Part shown: positions 7,337 through 16,197 of the stretch, piece by piece
How positions within the stretch are numbered: the first letter of the stretch is position 1
Layout of the letters: the number at the start of each line of letters is the position of its first letter
Assembly (NCBI RefSeq): GCF_000725385.1
Contig: NZ_CP008884.1
Coordinates: forward strand, 806,001-870,000
Direction: 5' to 3'
DNA: 64,000 bases
Source of the DNA: Dyella japonica A8
Lineage (GTDB): Bacteria > Pseudomonadota > Gammaproteobacteria > Xanthomonadales > Rhodanobacteraceae
Notes under the pieces: generated by a model
Told to the model about the DNA's origin: nothing
The model's input: the letters and a program-made list of their open reading frames with translations, nothing else
Database searches by the model: none
Translations under genes and position numbers: made by a program

Positions 7337-9145
7337 CTATATTCTTGGAATGTTCGCTTTCGACCCATGGCGGACATCATCGGTGCGGGGCACTGGCGGC
7401 GTTGCGCTAAGCTGGGGATGTGAAGCTCGCCGCACCTTCCCTCCGGCTTGGCTCCTGATGCGGTTGATGCGACGAGCTTCCTTGGTTCTGGCTGCCTCGG
7501 ATGGTTCCAAGGCCGGATCAGGTTGCTTGGCTCGCCGACGACTAAAGCGCTTATCAACGTCCTGCTGCGTGCGCCCGAAGTGCGCCATGCAATCCTCTAC
7601 ATCCGCAAGATAGCGGTTTGCCAGCGGAGGAATTTCGGAGAACGCACCGATGCGATACATTTCGGTGCCGAGGTTATTGACACGACCGAGAACGACGTGA
7701 TCCGGTGTTCGTCGAATGCTCAGCGTAGGAACGAGATACATATCCTCCACATGGCTGCCAGTTTGATCCAATCTAAGCAGCAACAATAAATCTGTACGAT
7801 GCGCGTCAACGAGCTCAAACATCCAACGCACAAAGCCAGTTTTGAGGCGCTTTGCTCGAACTAGCTTTATGTGGATACCCCAAGACGCATCCACGTCTAA
7901 AATGCACTCTTTGTAGTTCATCTGAACGCTATGGCCTTGCGCCATCAGAGTCGCCGCTACATCGTTCATCATTTTCTTGCGGTCGGAGTTATTGGCAGCC
8001 CTGCGCGCAACCCATGAACAGTCTTTTGTTGGTTGAATACCAGCGGCGAGATACGCGTTCACTAAGCTTCCAAAGTGCTTGGCGTAGGTTGTTGACGACG
8101 GACCACCACAGCGACTGTTCAATATTTGCGTTGTCACTTTTCCGTTCTCGGCGTAAACCTCCTTGAGCGAGTCGAGCAGTGATGCCTTATCCCAGGCCTT
8201 CCATGTTTGGGAAAGCCTCTTAGCGGCGGCCTGATAGAGCGATAGAGGAACAATCGGATCGAAGACGCCTTCATGCCTAATGATCCTGGTGGGCATCTTT
8301 GCCCTTTTAATTTGGCCGGTCTGATGAAAGCTTCTGAATACCAAGTTGCCAATGTAGCGCTCATCGATGAGGATCATTCTCACCATTGAAAACGTCCAAC
8401 ACCGGCCGTTTACGCGTGCGGCAGGATCGTCGTTCAAGCCCTTCACTATGGCAGGTATGCTCAGTCGAAGTTCTGCATACTGTCGAAATATTCTTTGAAC
8501 AACTACCTGTTCATGCCGTGGGCCCGGGCGAATCATGAGTTGATCCCCCGGGTGATGGCGGCAGCACCCATCTTCGACGGTTCCCTCGACTACTCCGTCC
8601 TTATTGACAACAGCACGACACAACCCTATCCGGGGACGCGAACCGGTGTGCAACCCTGCTTTGGCCATGCGCCATCGAGCATCAGTGACTTTCTGCGATA
8701 AGTCGCGACTGTATTCGGCGGCCATGGTTCGCTTAAGGCTTTTCAGTACAAAGGATATCGGACCCTCGTACGCATCGAAGCCTTCCGCGCAGTAGATGAC
8801 CTCAATACCCGCCTGTCTGCAAAGGTGCTCGTAATACGCCGACTCGTCGGCATCTTGATAGCGGCCCCACCTACTGACGTCGTAGGTAAGAATGGAGTTG
8901 AATCCACATTGCCCTGACTTTACCTGTTCAATTAGGCGTCTCATGGCGGGGCGTCCTTCGAACGTAAGTCCGCTTTTTGCTTCATCGCAAAACTGTTCGA
9001 CAACTTCAATGTCATGCTCAACCGCATACGCGTAGAGCGCGCAGCTTTGATTTTCAATCGAATACTTTTGTCGGTCAGTCGACATGCGTAGATACAGCGC
9101 GGCCCTTCGTTGGGTCGCTTGAACGATGTGTAATTTCGGAGACAT
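7337..9145 (-). CDS. Large serine recombinase
   Basis: A 602-residue site-specific recombinase of the large serine type, which usually integrates and excises phages or integrative elements. The resolvase domain starts near residue 12 (AALYLRMSTDRQKYSIENQ) with the nucleophilic serine in RMSTDRQ and the arginines of GRPAMRRLI and DVSRWGR intact. A recombinase domain follows (about residues 200-300). The C-terminal half is not recognised and shows no Cys-rich zinc ribbon. The ATG at 9145 has an AGGAG site. The coding DNA is visibly poorer in G+C than its neighbours (25 of 60 bases in 7741-7800). The last dozen or so codons are made of a dispersed palindrome, so the original 3' end may have been replaced. 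Confidence 0.88.
   Translation of the reverse strand: MSPKLHIVQATQRRAALYLRMSTDRQKYSIENQSCALYAYAVEHDIEVVEQFCDEAKSGLTFEGRPAMRRLIEQVKSGQCGFNSILTYDVSRWGRYQDADESAYYEHLCRQAGIEVIYCAEGFDAYEGPISFVLKSLKRTMAAEYSRDLSQKVTDARWRMAKAGLHTGSRPRIGLCRAVVNKDGVVEGTVEDGCCRHHPGDQLMIRPGPRHEQVVVQRIFRQYAELRLSIPAIVKGLNDDPAARVNGRCWTFSMVRMILIDERYIGNLVFRSFHQTGQIKRAKMPTRIIRHEGVFDPIVPLSLYQAAAKRLSQTWKAWDKASLLDSLKEVYAENGKVTTQILNSRCGGPSSTTYAKHFGSLVNAYLAAGIQPTKDCSWVARRAANNSDRKKMMNDVAATLMAQGHSVQMNYKECILDVDASWGIHIKLVRAKRLKTGFVRWMFELVDAHRTDLLLLLRLDQTGSHVEDMYLVPTLSIRRTPDHVVLGRVNNLGTEMYRIGAFSEIPPLANRYLADVEDCMAHFGRTQQDVDKRFSRRRAKQPDPALEPSEAARTKEARRINRIRSQAGGKVRRASHPQLSATPPVPRTDDVRHGSKANIPRI
7349..7378. repeat. GTCCGCTTTCGACCC palindrome, copy 1
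   Basis: The pattern is TGTTCGCTTTCGACCCATGG followed by CGGACAT. It overlaps the 3' end of the recombinase gene and recurs at 9383, 11149 and 11663, always in the same orientation. Confidence 0.75.
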
Positions 9146-9382
9146 AGGTTGCTCCTCGCTAGGCGCGATGGTAGCTACATCACCTGAGATTCCCCCCAAG
9201 CGTTGAGTCGAGCATTCAGCGCTTTGTCGGAACAAGATATACGTCACGTAGAAGCGATGCTCAATGTCTTTGGCTAAAACAGGAGCGGGTCCGTTTTTCC
9301 CCTGCCTGGTTGGGAAGGAATGAACCTGACTCCGTTTCTTCGTTCTTCTGGCCAGGCTTGAAGTAGCATTGGGTTGAATAAA

Positions 9383-9416
9383 GGGTGCCCGCTCTCGACT
9401 CGAAGCGGACATACGG
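9383..9416. repeat. GTCCGCTTTCGACCC palindrome, copy 2
   Basis: A diverged copy (GCCCGCTCTCGACTCGAAGC followed by GGACATACGG) in the gap between the recombinase and the downstream plus-strand genes. Its right part matches copy 3 (GAAGCGGACATTACGG). Confidence 0.65.
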
Positions 9417-9460
9417 AGTTGCGCTCAGGCGGTGAGACATCGCCGGCGTAGGCTGGCACG

Positions 9461-9775
9461 ATGAGCACCGGCATCGTCATCGAATCGGAACGGCCTGGCA
9501 CGATTGCCGCGCACGACCTCTATCTTTTCCGAGTGATTGAACCTCACGTCACCGGCAACTTTGCCACGCTGGTGCACATGCGTATCGATGACCAATGGCA
9601 CCTGATTTGGTATCCGAACGTTAGTTCTGACCGCCTGCGGTCCTTCGAGGTCGGGTCCAAGGAAAAGGGCTTCCGCCGGGTTGAACGATGGGCGGCTTTG
9701 CACGGCGCATCCCTCCCGGCCCAGGTTTGCGGTGGGCATGGTCGTTTCTCGACCTATGAGACTCGGCGCCTTTAG
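9461..9775 (+). CDS. Hypothetical protein, first gene of SRAP set
   Basis: A 104-residue protein, not recognised. It begins MSTGIVIESERPGTIAAHDL and has a mixed alpha/beta character without signal peptide or membrane segment. The ribosome site is weak. It is the first of three tightly spaced plus-strand genes (9 and 10 bases between them) that end with the SRAP protein, so an operon is likely. It sits just beyond the serine recombinase and is divergent from it, which suggests cargo of the same element. Confidence 0.55.
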   Translation: MSTGIVIESERPGTIAAHDLYLFRVIEPHVTGNFATLVHMRIDDQWHLIWYPNVSSDRLRSFEVGSKEKGFRRVERWAALHGASLPAQVCGGHGRFSTYETRRL

Positions 9776-9784
9776 CTTGGCGCC

Positions 9785-9994
9785 ATGACCACGCGCGCCG
9801 CCCTCCAAAAAGCTCTGAACCGCATTGAGGCCTATCTCCCTCACCTCCTGGAGCAGTTCCCGGAGCCGGGTGAGTTCTGGCCAGCCTTTGCCGGAGAGTC
9901 CGAAGCTGTGATCGAGGGGGCTGGCCAGGATCACGAGTGGGTCGCCGACAGGCTCGAGAGTATGCTGACCTTTCACGGGGCGCCGGCCCCATAG
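9785..9994 (+). CDS. Small hypothetical protein of SRAP set
   Basis: A 69-residue acidic protein (MTTRAALQKALNRIEAYLPH...) predicted mostly helical. Not recognised. It starts 10 bases after the previous stop and ends 10 bases before the SRAP start, so co-expression is likely. No catalytic motif is visible. Confidence 0.5.
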   Translation: MTTRAALQKALNRIEAYLPHLLEQFPEPGEFWPAFAGESEAVIEGAGQDHEWVADRLESMLTFHGAPAP

Positions 9995-10004
9995 GGGACG
10001 CGCC

Positions 10005-10994
10005 GTGTGCTACTCCGCCGAGGTGTGGGAAGACTTCCGGCTCTATGAGCGCCTGGGCGGTACGCTCGACATTCACGCTTTCGCGAAGATGATGGAGGCG
10101 CGCCGCTTTACGGGTGACTTGTTCAAGGTCGTGCCTAAGGCCATGCGCGAGCCCTTCCTGCACCCACGCAATGAGGGCGAGAAGGGCGTCAAAGAGAAGA
10201 TGCTCGAAGCCCACCGGGCAGCCACTCTGGCGATCGAGGAAGAAATCGCGGTGCAGACCGAGCGCCTGGTGAAAGCGGAGGCCGTGCTTGCCTCGCCAAA
10301 GCCCACCAAGAAGGCCAAAACCGATAAGCGCGTGGCCACCAACAAGATTGCGGCGGCGCGCGAGAAGCTGGACGAAATCCAGTCCCATGCCAAGAGCGAC
10401 GGCTACGGTCGCATGTGGCCCGGCCAGTTTGCCCCCGTCCTGATTCGTGACCCCGAAACGGGTGCCCGGATGATTGTGCCGGCGCGATACCGCTGCCGCC
10501 TCCCCGGTTGGACGAAGGCCGACGAGTTGGAAAAGCCGGGCACGTACAACGCGCGTAAGGACAAGCTGTCCACGACCTGGAAAAAGCTGTTCGGTTACAA
10601 CCATGGTGTCATCGTGGCGCGCCGGTTCTATGAGAGCGTGTCGCTGCACCGGCTGCAGCACCGGGCATTAGTGCCGGGGGAGAAAGATATTCCCATCGAG
10701 ATCCGATTCGAGCCGGAGCCGAAGCAAGAAATGTTTCTCGCGTGCCTCTGGCGGTATGTGCCGGCCACCGACACCGAGGAAGGGTTCTATTCCTTCGCTG
10801 CCATCACGCGCGACCCACCGGTGGAAGTGCTGGAGGCCGGGCACGACCGCTGCATCATTGCCCTGAAGCCCGAACATATCGACGCCTGGTTGAAGCCGGA
10901 CCCGGGCCAACTGTCGGCGATGTACGCGATTCTGGACGACCCGATCGACGCCTACTACCAGCACGAACTGCCGGAGAAGAGCGACGAGACTTAG
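10005..10994 (+). CDS. SRAP (SOS response-associated peptidase, YedK/HMCES family) protein
   Basis: SRAP proteins cap abasic sites in single-stranded DNA by a covalent link through Cys2. The GTG start at 10005 is forced because Cys must follow the initiator (MCYSAEVW). Other family residues are visible: Asn in GTYNARKDKL, Glu in RRFYES and His in AGHDRCIIAL. The 329-residue protein is about 100 residues longer than E. coli YedK. The extra length is a Lys/Glu-rich, probably coiled-coil stretch at about residues 45-125 between the Cys2 motif and the core. This MCYSA-type variant is inferred to be an accessory copy carried with the recombinase. Confidence 0.85.
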   Translation: MCYSAEVWEDFRLYERLGGTLDIHAFAKMMEARRFTGDLFKVVPKAMREPFLHPRNEGEKGVKEKMLEAHRAATLAIEEEIAVQTERLVKAEAVLASPKPTKKAKTDKRVATNKIAAAREKLDEIQSHAKSDGYGRMWPGQFAPVLIRDPETGARMIVPARYRCRLPGWTKADELEKPGTYNARKDKLSTTWKKLFGYNHGVIVARRFYESVSLHRLQHRALVPGEKDIPIEIRFEPEPKQEMFLACLWRYVPATDTEEGFYSFAAITRDPPVEVLEAGHDRCIIALKPEHIDAWLKPDPGQLSAMYAILDDPIDAYYQHELPEKSDET

Positions 10995-11046
10995 GCTCAG
11001 CCCCTTTCGGGGTTGCCCTGGGACTTGCTACTTGGCACGTTGCCCT

Positions 11047-11083
11047 CCCGGATTCCCGCTGCGCTTCATCCGGGCTACTCGCT
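11047..11083. repeat. CCCGGAT...ATCCGGG repeat, copy 2
   Basis: Second copy of the repeat seen at 7254-7290, containing CGCTGCGCTTCATCCGGGCT, just after the SRAP gene. Confidence 0.7.
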
Positions 11084-11148
11084 ACCCAACCGCGGTCACC
11101 GCCCGGCGCATTTTCGCGGGACAGGCCGCTTGCTATCGTCGGAACCGT

Positions 11149-11180
11149 AAGGTCCGCTTTCGACCCGAAGCGGACATTAC
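11149..11180. repeat. GTCCGCTTTCGACCC palindrome, copy 3
   Basis: GGTCCGCTTTCGACCCGAAG followed by CGGACATTAC, 48 bases upstream of the DUF4279 start. Arms GTCCGCTT and AAGCGGAC are perfectly complementary. Confidence 0.8.
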
Positions 11181-11227
11181 GGGGTCTTGACCGAGCGTCG
11201 TCCTTAACTTTGGATTGAGGTACAAGC

Positions 11228-11644
11228 GTGGCGGTATTCGAAAGGTCTCAGGCGACGATTCGCGTCTTCGGTGACTCCCTCAATCCCGAGGAAGTAACGG
11301 CAATACTTGGCTGCGAGCCAACGACGTCGCAGCGGATGGGTGAGGAAATTATCGGTCAAAAGACCGGAACGGTTCGCGTTGCGAGAACCGGCTTGTGGCG
11401 TCTCCGTGCCACGCAGCGAGATCCGGAAGATTTGCCCGGTCAGATTGATGAGCTTCTTGGGAGACTTACCGACGACATGCGTGCCTGGTCAACCGTCAGA
11501 GAAACGTGCCAAATTGACCTGTTCGTCGGCTTGTTTATGAGCTCTGGCAACAATGGGTTATCCATTTCACCGGAGCATTTGCTTGCGCTGGGCGAGCGTG
11601 GGATCGAACTCGGTCTCGACATCTATGATCATTCGGAAGACTAA
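11228..11644 (+). CDS. DUF4279 domain-containing protein
   Basis: A 138-residue soluble protein (MAVFERSQATIRVFGDSLNP...) with the DUF4279 pattern, including the early strand ATIRVFGDSLNPEEVTAILG and the TGLWRL motif. The molecular function of the family is not established. The GTG start has a GAGG site seven bases upstream. It stands alone between two copies of the GTCCGCTTT palindrome, so it may be a single-gene cassette within the accessory region. Confidence 0.7.
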   Translation: MAVFERSQATIRVFGDSLNPEEVTAILGCEPTTSQRMGEEIIGQKTGTVRVARTGLWRLRATQRDPEDLPGQIDELLGRLTDDMRAWSTVRETCQIDLFVGLFMSSGNNGLSISPEHLLALGERGIELGLDIYDHSED

Positions 11645-11662
11645 CCGGCGGGAAGCCTGCGC

Positions 11663-11690
11663 AATGTCCGCTTTCGACCCAGAGCGGACC
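11663..11690. repeat. GTCCGCTTTCGACCC palindrome, copy 4
   Basis: AATGTCCGCTTTCGACCCAG followed by AGCGGACC, 19 bases after the DUF4279 stop. It is the rightmost copy before ftsK. Confidence 0.8.
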
Positions 11691-11729
11691 TAGCAAGTTG
11701 TCGGTGGCGCGTCGTGTAACGGGGGAGCA

Positions 11730-11924
11730 ATGAGCTCGAAGAATGAGCGAGCGATTGAGCACGCCAGAGCACTTGCCGAGCAACTATCAGGCCCGATGCC
11801 GATTAGCGCCGTTCCGGATACATCGATTTCCCGGGTGGCACCGCCATCTGCACGAGCGCAATACACTCGCGATAACAGCCTGTTACCGTGCAATCTGCTG
11901 ACGGGCCTTATGCATTGGCGCTAA
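11730..11924 (+). CDS. Doubtful small ORF upstream of ftsK
   Basis: A 64-codon frame (MSSKNERAIEHARALAEQLS...) preceded by a purine-rich GGGGGAG. Its N-terminal half looks helical and protein-like; the rest does not. Not recognised. It is not the missing N-terminus of FtsK, since it has no hydrophobic segment and lies in another frame. Confidence 0.25.
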   Translation: MSSKNERAIEHARALAEQLSGPMPISAVPDTSISRVAPPSARAQYTRDNSLLPCNLLTGLMHWR

Positions 11925-11963
11925 CATGCTGAGTTTGCACGCGGACGATCGAACATCTCAGGC

Positions 11964-14528
11964 ATGCTCTCTTTCTTATTCGGCGCCTTCGGGCTGTCCA
12001 CCCTCTGGCTTGCTCCCCTGATCTGGCGCGTCAGCCGAACCCTGCTGAAGCGGCGCACGCTATCCGGCGGCGGCGAGGGCTCGATCCGCTTCTGGCTTGG
12101 CGCGCTGCTGGTACTGCTGGCCAGCGCGACGCTGGAGGGCCTGGTGATCGACCAGTACACCGACGACGCGAATGCCGGCGGTGTAGTTTGCCGCGCGCTG
12201 TCCCACGGCGTTGGCGGTTTGCTCGGTGGCTGGCTGTGCGCGCTGGTGATGCTCGCGCTGATGGCGGCGGCGTTGCCGTGGTATCTCGGCGTGGGCTGGC
12301 CGGCGATGTTCAAGCGTGTGTCTGGCGGCGTGGACGTTCTCGCCGGACTTTTGCAGCGTCTGCTCGATGCCATCGCGGCACGGCGAGGGCAGTCGTCCGC
12401 TTCGCGAGGCTCTCGCGGCGCCGTGCGTCGCGCCGAGCGGTCGTCCAGGCAGGCGCGTCGCACCGGGTCGCCCGCGACACGCCGGACCCAGGCACCTGCG
12501 CCGCCCATGGTGACGGCCAAGCCCGAACCGGATTCGGCACCGCCCACCGCGCCCGCTCCCGCGCCGTTGTCACGCGTGCGGTATGCCGCCGCGCAAGAGA
12601 AGGTCATCCGGGAACCCTGGCTCACGCCCAAGCACGGCCGTCCTGCGCCTCCCGTGCAGCGCACTCCCCTGAGCCGCCCGGCGCCTGCCATCGCCATCAG
12701 CCCGGCCGTCGCCAAGGCGATCGCGACGCCGGTTGCCACGGCAGCGGCCATCGAGGCAGCCGTGGAGGTGATGCCGACGCCGCCGATATCCGTTCCGGTG
12801 GAGCCGCAGCCTCTCGTAGATACGCCCGACGTTTCAATGGAAGCGGAAGCCCTGTCGCCGCCCGTGATCGAAACAGCAGCGATGACAGATGACGAACCGT
12901 TCGATATCGATCTGTCGGCGGCAAGCGCACCGACCGCGGCGACGACCATCGCACCGGCGCGACGCTACGCGGCCAACGATGACGATGCCGTCGATGCAGC
13001 GGCCAGCGTGGCCGCGCCGCAGGTCGCTACGTCGCCGCGTCAACGTTCGGCGGTCACGCTGCCACCGCTTTCCCTGCTTGCGGCGCCAAGGTCGGAAGTC
13101 GCCGCCATCGACGACGCGCAGCTGGCCGAAACCGGCGAGCTGATCGAGCAACGCCTGCGCGAATTCAAGGTGCCGGTCACCGTGGTCGGTGCATCGGCAG
13201 GCCCTGTCATCACGCGCTTCGAAGTGGAACCCGCCGTTGGCGTACGCGGCAACCAGATCGTCGCGCTGATGAAAGACCTGGCGCGCGGCCTCGGACGGAC
13301 GTCCATTCGCGTGGTCGAAACCATTCCCGGCAAGACCTGCATGGGCCTGGAGCTGCCCAACGAGCAGCGCCAGATGATCGCGCTGTCCGAGATCCTCGAT
13401 TCGGCGGCCTATCGCAACGCCGATTCGCTGCTCACCCTGGCGATGGGCAAGGGCATCACCGGCGAGCCGCTGGTGACCGACCTGGCCAAGGCGCCGCACA
13501 TGCTGGTGGCCGGCACCACGGGCTCGGGCAAGTCCGTCGCGGTGAACGCGATGATCCTGTCGATGCTGTACAAGGCCACGCCCGACGACGTGCGCATGAT
13601 CATGATCGACCCGAAGATGCTGGAACTCTCGGTGTACGAGGGCATCCCGCATCTGCTCGCGCCGGTCGTCACCGACATGAAGCTCGCCGCCAACGCGCTG
13701 GCGTGGTGCGTGGGCGAAATGGAGAACCGCTATCGCCTGATGTCCGACCTGCGCGTGCGCAACCTGGCCGGCTTCAACCAGAAGGTGCGCGAGGCGCAGG
13801 CGGCCGGACGTCCGCTGATGAATCCGTTCCCCGCGCATCCTGAAATACCGGAAACGCTCGATACGCTGCCGATGATCGTGGTGGTGATCGATGAGCTCGC
13901 CGACCTGATGATGGTCGCCGGCAAGAAGATCGAAGAACTCATCGCGCGACTCGCGCAGAAGGCGCGCGCGGCCGGCATCCATCTCATCCTCGCCACGCAG
14001 CGCCCGTCGGTGGACGTGATCACCGGCCTCATCAAGGCCAACATCCCCACGCGCGTCGCTTTCCAGGTGTCGTCCAAGATCGACTCACGCACCATCCTCG
14101 ACCAGATGGGCGCGGAAAGCCTGCTTGGCCAGGGCGACATGCTGTTCCTGCCGCCGGGCACGGGTTATCCACAGCGCATCCATGGCGCGTTTGTCGCCGA
14201 CGAAGAAGTGCACCGCATCGTGGCGCACCTGAAGCTCTATGGCGAGCCCGACTACAAGGATGAGATCCTTGCCGGCCCGCCGAGCGAAGGCTCCGGCGAT
14301 CTCTTTACCGAGGAAGGCGGCGACGCCGAACTCGACCCGCTCTACGACGAAGCCGCCGCCTTCGTGTTGCGCACGCGGCGTGCTTCCATTTCCTTCGTGC
14401 AACGCCAGTTCCGCATCGGCTACAACCGCGCGGCGCGACTGGTGGAAGCGATGGAAGCCGCGGGGTTGGTGTCGCCCATGGGTATCAATGGGCAGCGTGA
14501 TGTGATCGCGCCAGGGCCGGTGGAGTAA
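11964..14528 (+). CDS. ftsK: FtsK-type DNA translocase with shortened N-terminus
   Basis: FtsK pumps DNA at the septum and activates XerCD at dif. The 854-residue product has three hydrophobic segments in its first 110 residues, a long Ala/Pro/Thr linker to about residue 370, the RecA-like motor with Walker A TTGSGKS (Lys near residue 522) and Walker [13 protein letters not shown], and a C-terminal gamma winged helix (residues about 785-854). Relative to the usual four-helix FtsK membrane domain, it begins at about the second helix; the first helix and its periplasmic loop are absent. In-frame sequence upstream hits a stop at 11922 and contains no membrane segment. It may be a secondary FtsK paralogue or a gene trimmed by the adjacent accessory region. 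Confidence 0.85.
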   Translation: MLSFLFGAFGLSTLWLAPLIWRVSRTLLKRRTLSGGGEGSIRFWLGALLVLLASATLEGLVIDQYTDDANAGGVVCRALSHGVGGLLGGWLCALVMLALMAAALPWYLGVGWPAMFKRVSGGVDVLAGLLQRLLDAIAARRGQSSASRGSRGAVRRAERSSRQARRTGSPATRRTQAPAPPMVTAKPEPDSAPPTAPAPAPLSRVRYAAAQEKVIREPWLTPKHGRPAPPVQRTPLSRPAPAIAISPAVAKAIATPVATAAAIEAAVEVMPTPPISVPVEPQPLVDTPDVSMEAEALSPPVIETAAMTDDEPFDIDLSAASAPTAATTIAPARRYAANDDDAVDAAASVAAPQVATSPRQRSAVTLPPLSLLAAPRSEVAAIDDAQLAETGELIEQRLREFKVPVTVVGASAGPVITRFEVEPAVGVRGNQIVALMKDLARGLGRTSIRVVETIPGKTCMGLELPNEQRQMIALSEILDSAAYRNADSLLTLAMGKGITGEPLVTDLAKAPHMLVAGTTGSGKSVAVNAMILSMLYKATPDDVRMIMIDPKMLELSVYEGIPHLLAPVVTDMKLAANALAWCVGEMENRYRLMSDLRVRNLAGFNQKVREAQAAGRPLMNPFPAHPEIPETLDTLPMIVVVIDELADLMMVAGKKIEELIARLAQKARAAGIHLILATQRPSVDVITGLIKANIPTRVAFQVSSKIDSRTILDQMGAESLLGQGDMLFLPPGTGYPQRIHGAFVADEEVHRIVAHLKLYGEPDYKDEILAGPPSEGSGDLFTEEGGDAELDPLYDEAAAFVLRTRRASISFVQRQFRIGYNRAARLVEAMEAAGLVSPMGINGQRDVIAPGPVE

Positions 14529-14560
14529 TACCGGGCCTTCGCAAGCGAGGTGCTTTCTTT

Positions 14561-14641
14561 GTGGGAGCGCACCCTGTGCGCGACAACCCTACGGAGAGGT
14601 AGCGGCGAAGCTCCTCGGTCGCGCACAGGGTGCGCTCCCAC
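14561..14641. repeat. GTGGGAGCGCACCCTGTGCG inverted pair
   Basis: Two inverted arms of the second dispersed palindrome family of the window (left arm GTGGGAGCGCACCCTGTGCG, right arm its complement) with a roughly 35-base spacer. It lies between convergent ftsK and rbsK and may act as a bidirectional transcription barrier. Confidence 0.85.
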
Positions 14642-14655
14642 CAGGGGGCGCGGAT

Positions 14656-15537
14656 TTACAGAAACGCGTCGAGCTCCGCGCGCGTCGGCATGCCTCCCTG
14701 TGCACCCAGTCGCGTAACGGACAATGCAGCGGCAGCACAGGCTTTGCGCACAGCTGTCGGCAGGCCTTCCTGCAGGAACACGGCCAGCGCCGCGTTGAAC
14801 GTGTCGCCGGCTCCGGTGGTATCCACCACGTCCACCTTGAAACCGGGTTGGTGCACGGGTTCACCGCCGTCGCGATACCACGCACCATCGCCGCCGCGCG
14901 TGAGCACCACGGGTGCGGGCGCGCGTTGCATCAGCGAGCGGAAATCCTCGTCGTCGCCGGCACCCAGCAGGATGGCCAGTTCGTGCTGGTTGGGCGTGAG
15001 GTAGCGCGCGAGTTTGAGCCACTCCACCGGCAGCTTCTGCGCGGGAGCGGGATTGAGGATCACCGGCTTGCCCAGGCGCTGGCCGAGACGAAGCGTGGCC
15101 TCCACCGATTCCAGCGGAATCTCCATCTGCACGAGGATGGCATCGGCACTGGCCAGCGTGGCTTGCGCGCGTTCGATCTGCGTCGGCGTCACGCGTGCGT
15201 TGGCGGCGGGCACCACGATGATGTGGTTCTCGCCTTCGGCGACGGTGATCGACGCGGTGCCGCTGCCGCAGTCGGCGATGCGCGAGACGTGTTCGAGGGC
15301 GACGCCTTCGCGGGCGAGGCCTTCGTACAACTGCGTGCTAAAGGCATCATCGCCGAGTGCGCCGACCAGCGCGACATCCGCGCCGAGTCGCGCGGCGGCC
15401 ACCGCCTGGTTCGCGCCCTTGCCGCCGTGCACGGTGAGGAAGCGTTCACCGAGAATGGTTTCACCGGGTCCGGCAAAGCGCGGCGCCAGCGTCACCAGGT
15501 CCATGTTGATGCTGCCGACCACGACGACGCGTGCCAT
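14656..15537 (-). CDS. rbsK: Ribokinase
   Basis: RbsK phosphorylates D-ribose to ribose-5-phosphate. The 293-residue PfkB-family protein starts MARVVVVGSINMDLVTLAPR, has the GGKGANQAVAAARLGA signature near residue 38 and the C-terminal DTTGAGDTFNAALAV signature with catalytic Asp near residue 243. GGAGC lies upstream of the ATG. No ribose transporter or RbsR is adjacent, so substrate import must be encoded elsewhere or the enzyme recycles internal ribose. Confidence 0.92.
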   Translation of the reverse strand: MARVVVVGSINMDLVTLAPRFAGPGETILGERFLTVHGGKGANQAVAAARLGADVALVGALGDDAFSTQLYEGLAREGVALEHVSRIADCGSGTASITVAEGENHIIVVPAANARVTPTQIERAQATLASADAILVQMEIPLESVEATLRLGQRLGKPVILNPAPAQKLPVEWLKLARYLTPNQHELAILLGAGDDEDFRSLMQRAPAPVVLTRGGDGAWYRDGGEPVHQPGFKVDVVDTTGAGDTFNAALAVFLQEGLPTAVRKACAAAALSVTRLGAQGGMPTRAELDAFL

Positions 15538-15611
15538 ACCTGCTCCATCTGTGCTTTTCGCGGGGATGGCGCAGGATACGGGATGGCGGGATACGGCGCG
15601 CTATCTTGCGA

Positions 15612-16064
15612 TCAGCCGCCGCTACTGCCCGGCGAGGACGGCACCTTCTGGCCGCGCTTCTCCTGCATGCGTTCCATCGCCTTCTCGCGCATGGCTTTCC
15701 ACTTGTCGTTCTGTTCCTGGGTCAGCACGCCGCCGATCTGGCTCTGGCTGTCCTGCACGATAGCCATGGCCTTGGCCCGGCGGTCGGCCGGCTTGAGGCT
15801 GCTGTCGCCGTGCAGGGCTTCCAGCTGTTGGTCGCGCTGCTGGAGCATGGGACCGATCTTGGCCTGCTGCTCGGGTGTCAGCTGGAGCTGTTTGGTCAGG
15901 TGTTGCAGTTGCGTCTGCGCGTCGAACTTGTGCATGCGCTGGCTAGTGGCCGCGGGCAGGTTGTTGCCGCCGTTGGTAGGCGCCGGGGCACTCTGCTGGG
16001 CGCAGGCCTGGCCGGACAGCGCGGCGACCAGGGCCAAGGCGGTGAAGGTGGAAAAGCGGTTCAT
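15612..16064 (-). CDS. Spy/CpxP-like LTXXQ periplasmic protein
   Basis: A 150-residue protein with a signal peptide (MNRFSTFTALALVAALSGQA, cleavage probably at ACA-QQ). The mature part is a helical, Gln/Lys-rich chain with LTPEQQAKI near residue 62 and VLTQEQNDKWKAM near residue 115, the two LTxxQ-type repeats of the Spy/CpxP family. Relatives are periplasmic chaperones or envelope-stress sensors. A GGAGAG ribosome site supports the start. It is divergent from the GST gene, and no two-component partner is adjacent. Confidence 0.75.
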   Translation of the reverse strand: MNRFSTFTALALVAALSGQACAQQSAPAPTNGGNNLPAATSQRMHKFDAQTQLQHLTKQLQLTPEQQAKIGPMLQQRDQQLEALHGDSSLKPADRRAKAMAIVQDSQSQIGGVLTQEQNDKWKAMREKAMERMQEKRGQKVPSSPGSSGG

Positions 16065-16197
16065 GGGCGGCTCTCCTGTGGGTTACCCGCCGGGAACGCG
16101 GGCGTCCGGGGCCGGTTGACGGGGTCGTGGGCGGGCCTAGGTTGATTCCCGCCCCGATGCCCCGAAGATCAACCCATCGCCCGCCCAAGGAAACGCC

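Noticed and set aside
7282..7557. A small minus-strand frame beginning with MGRKRTFQEY-type sequence
   Set aside because: This peptide is a translation of the GTCCGCTTTCGACCC repeat, a common source of spurious annotations.
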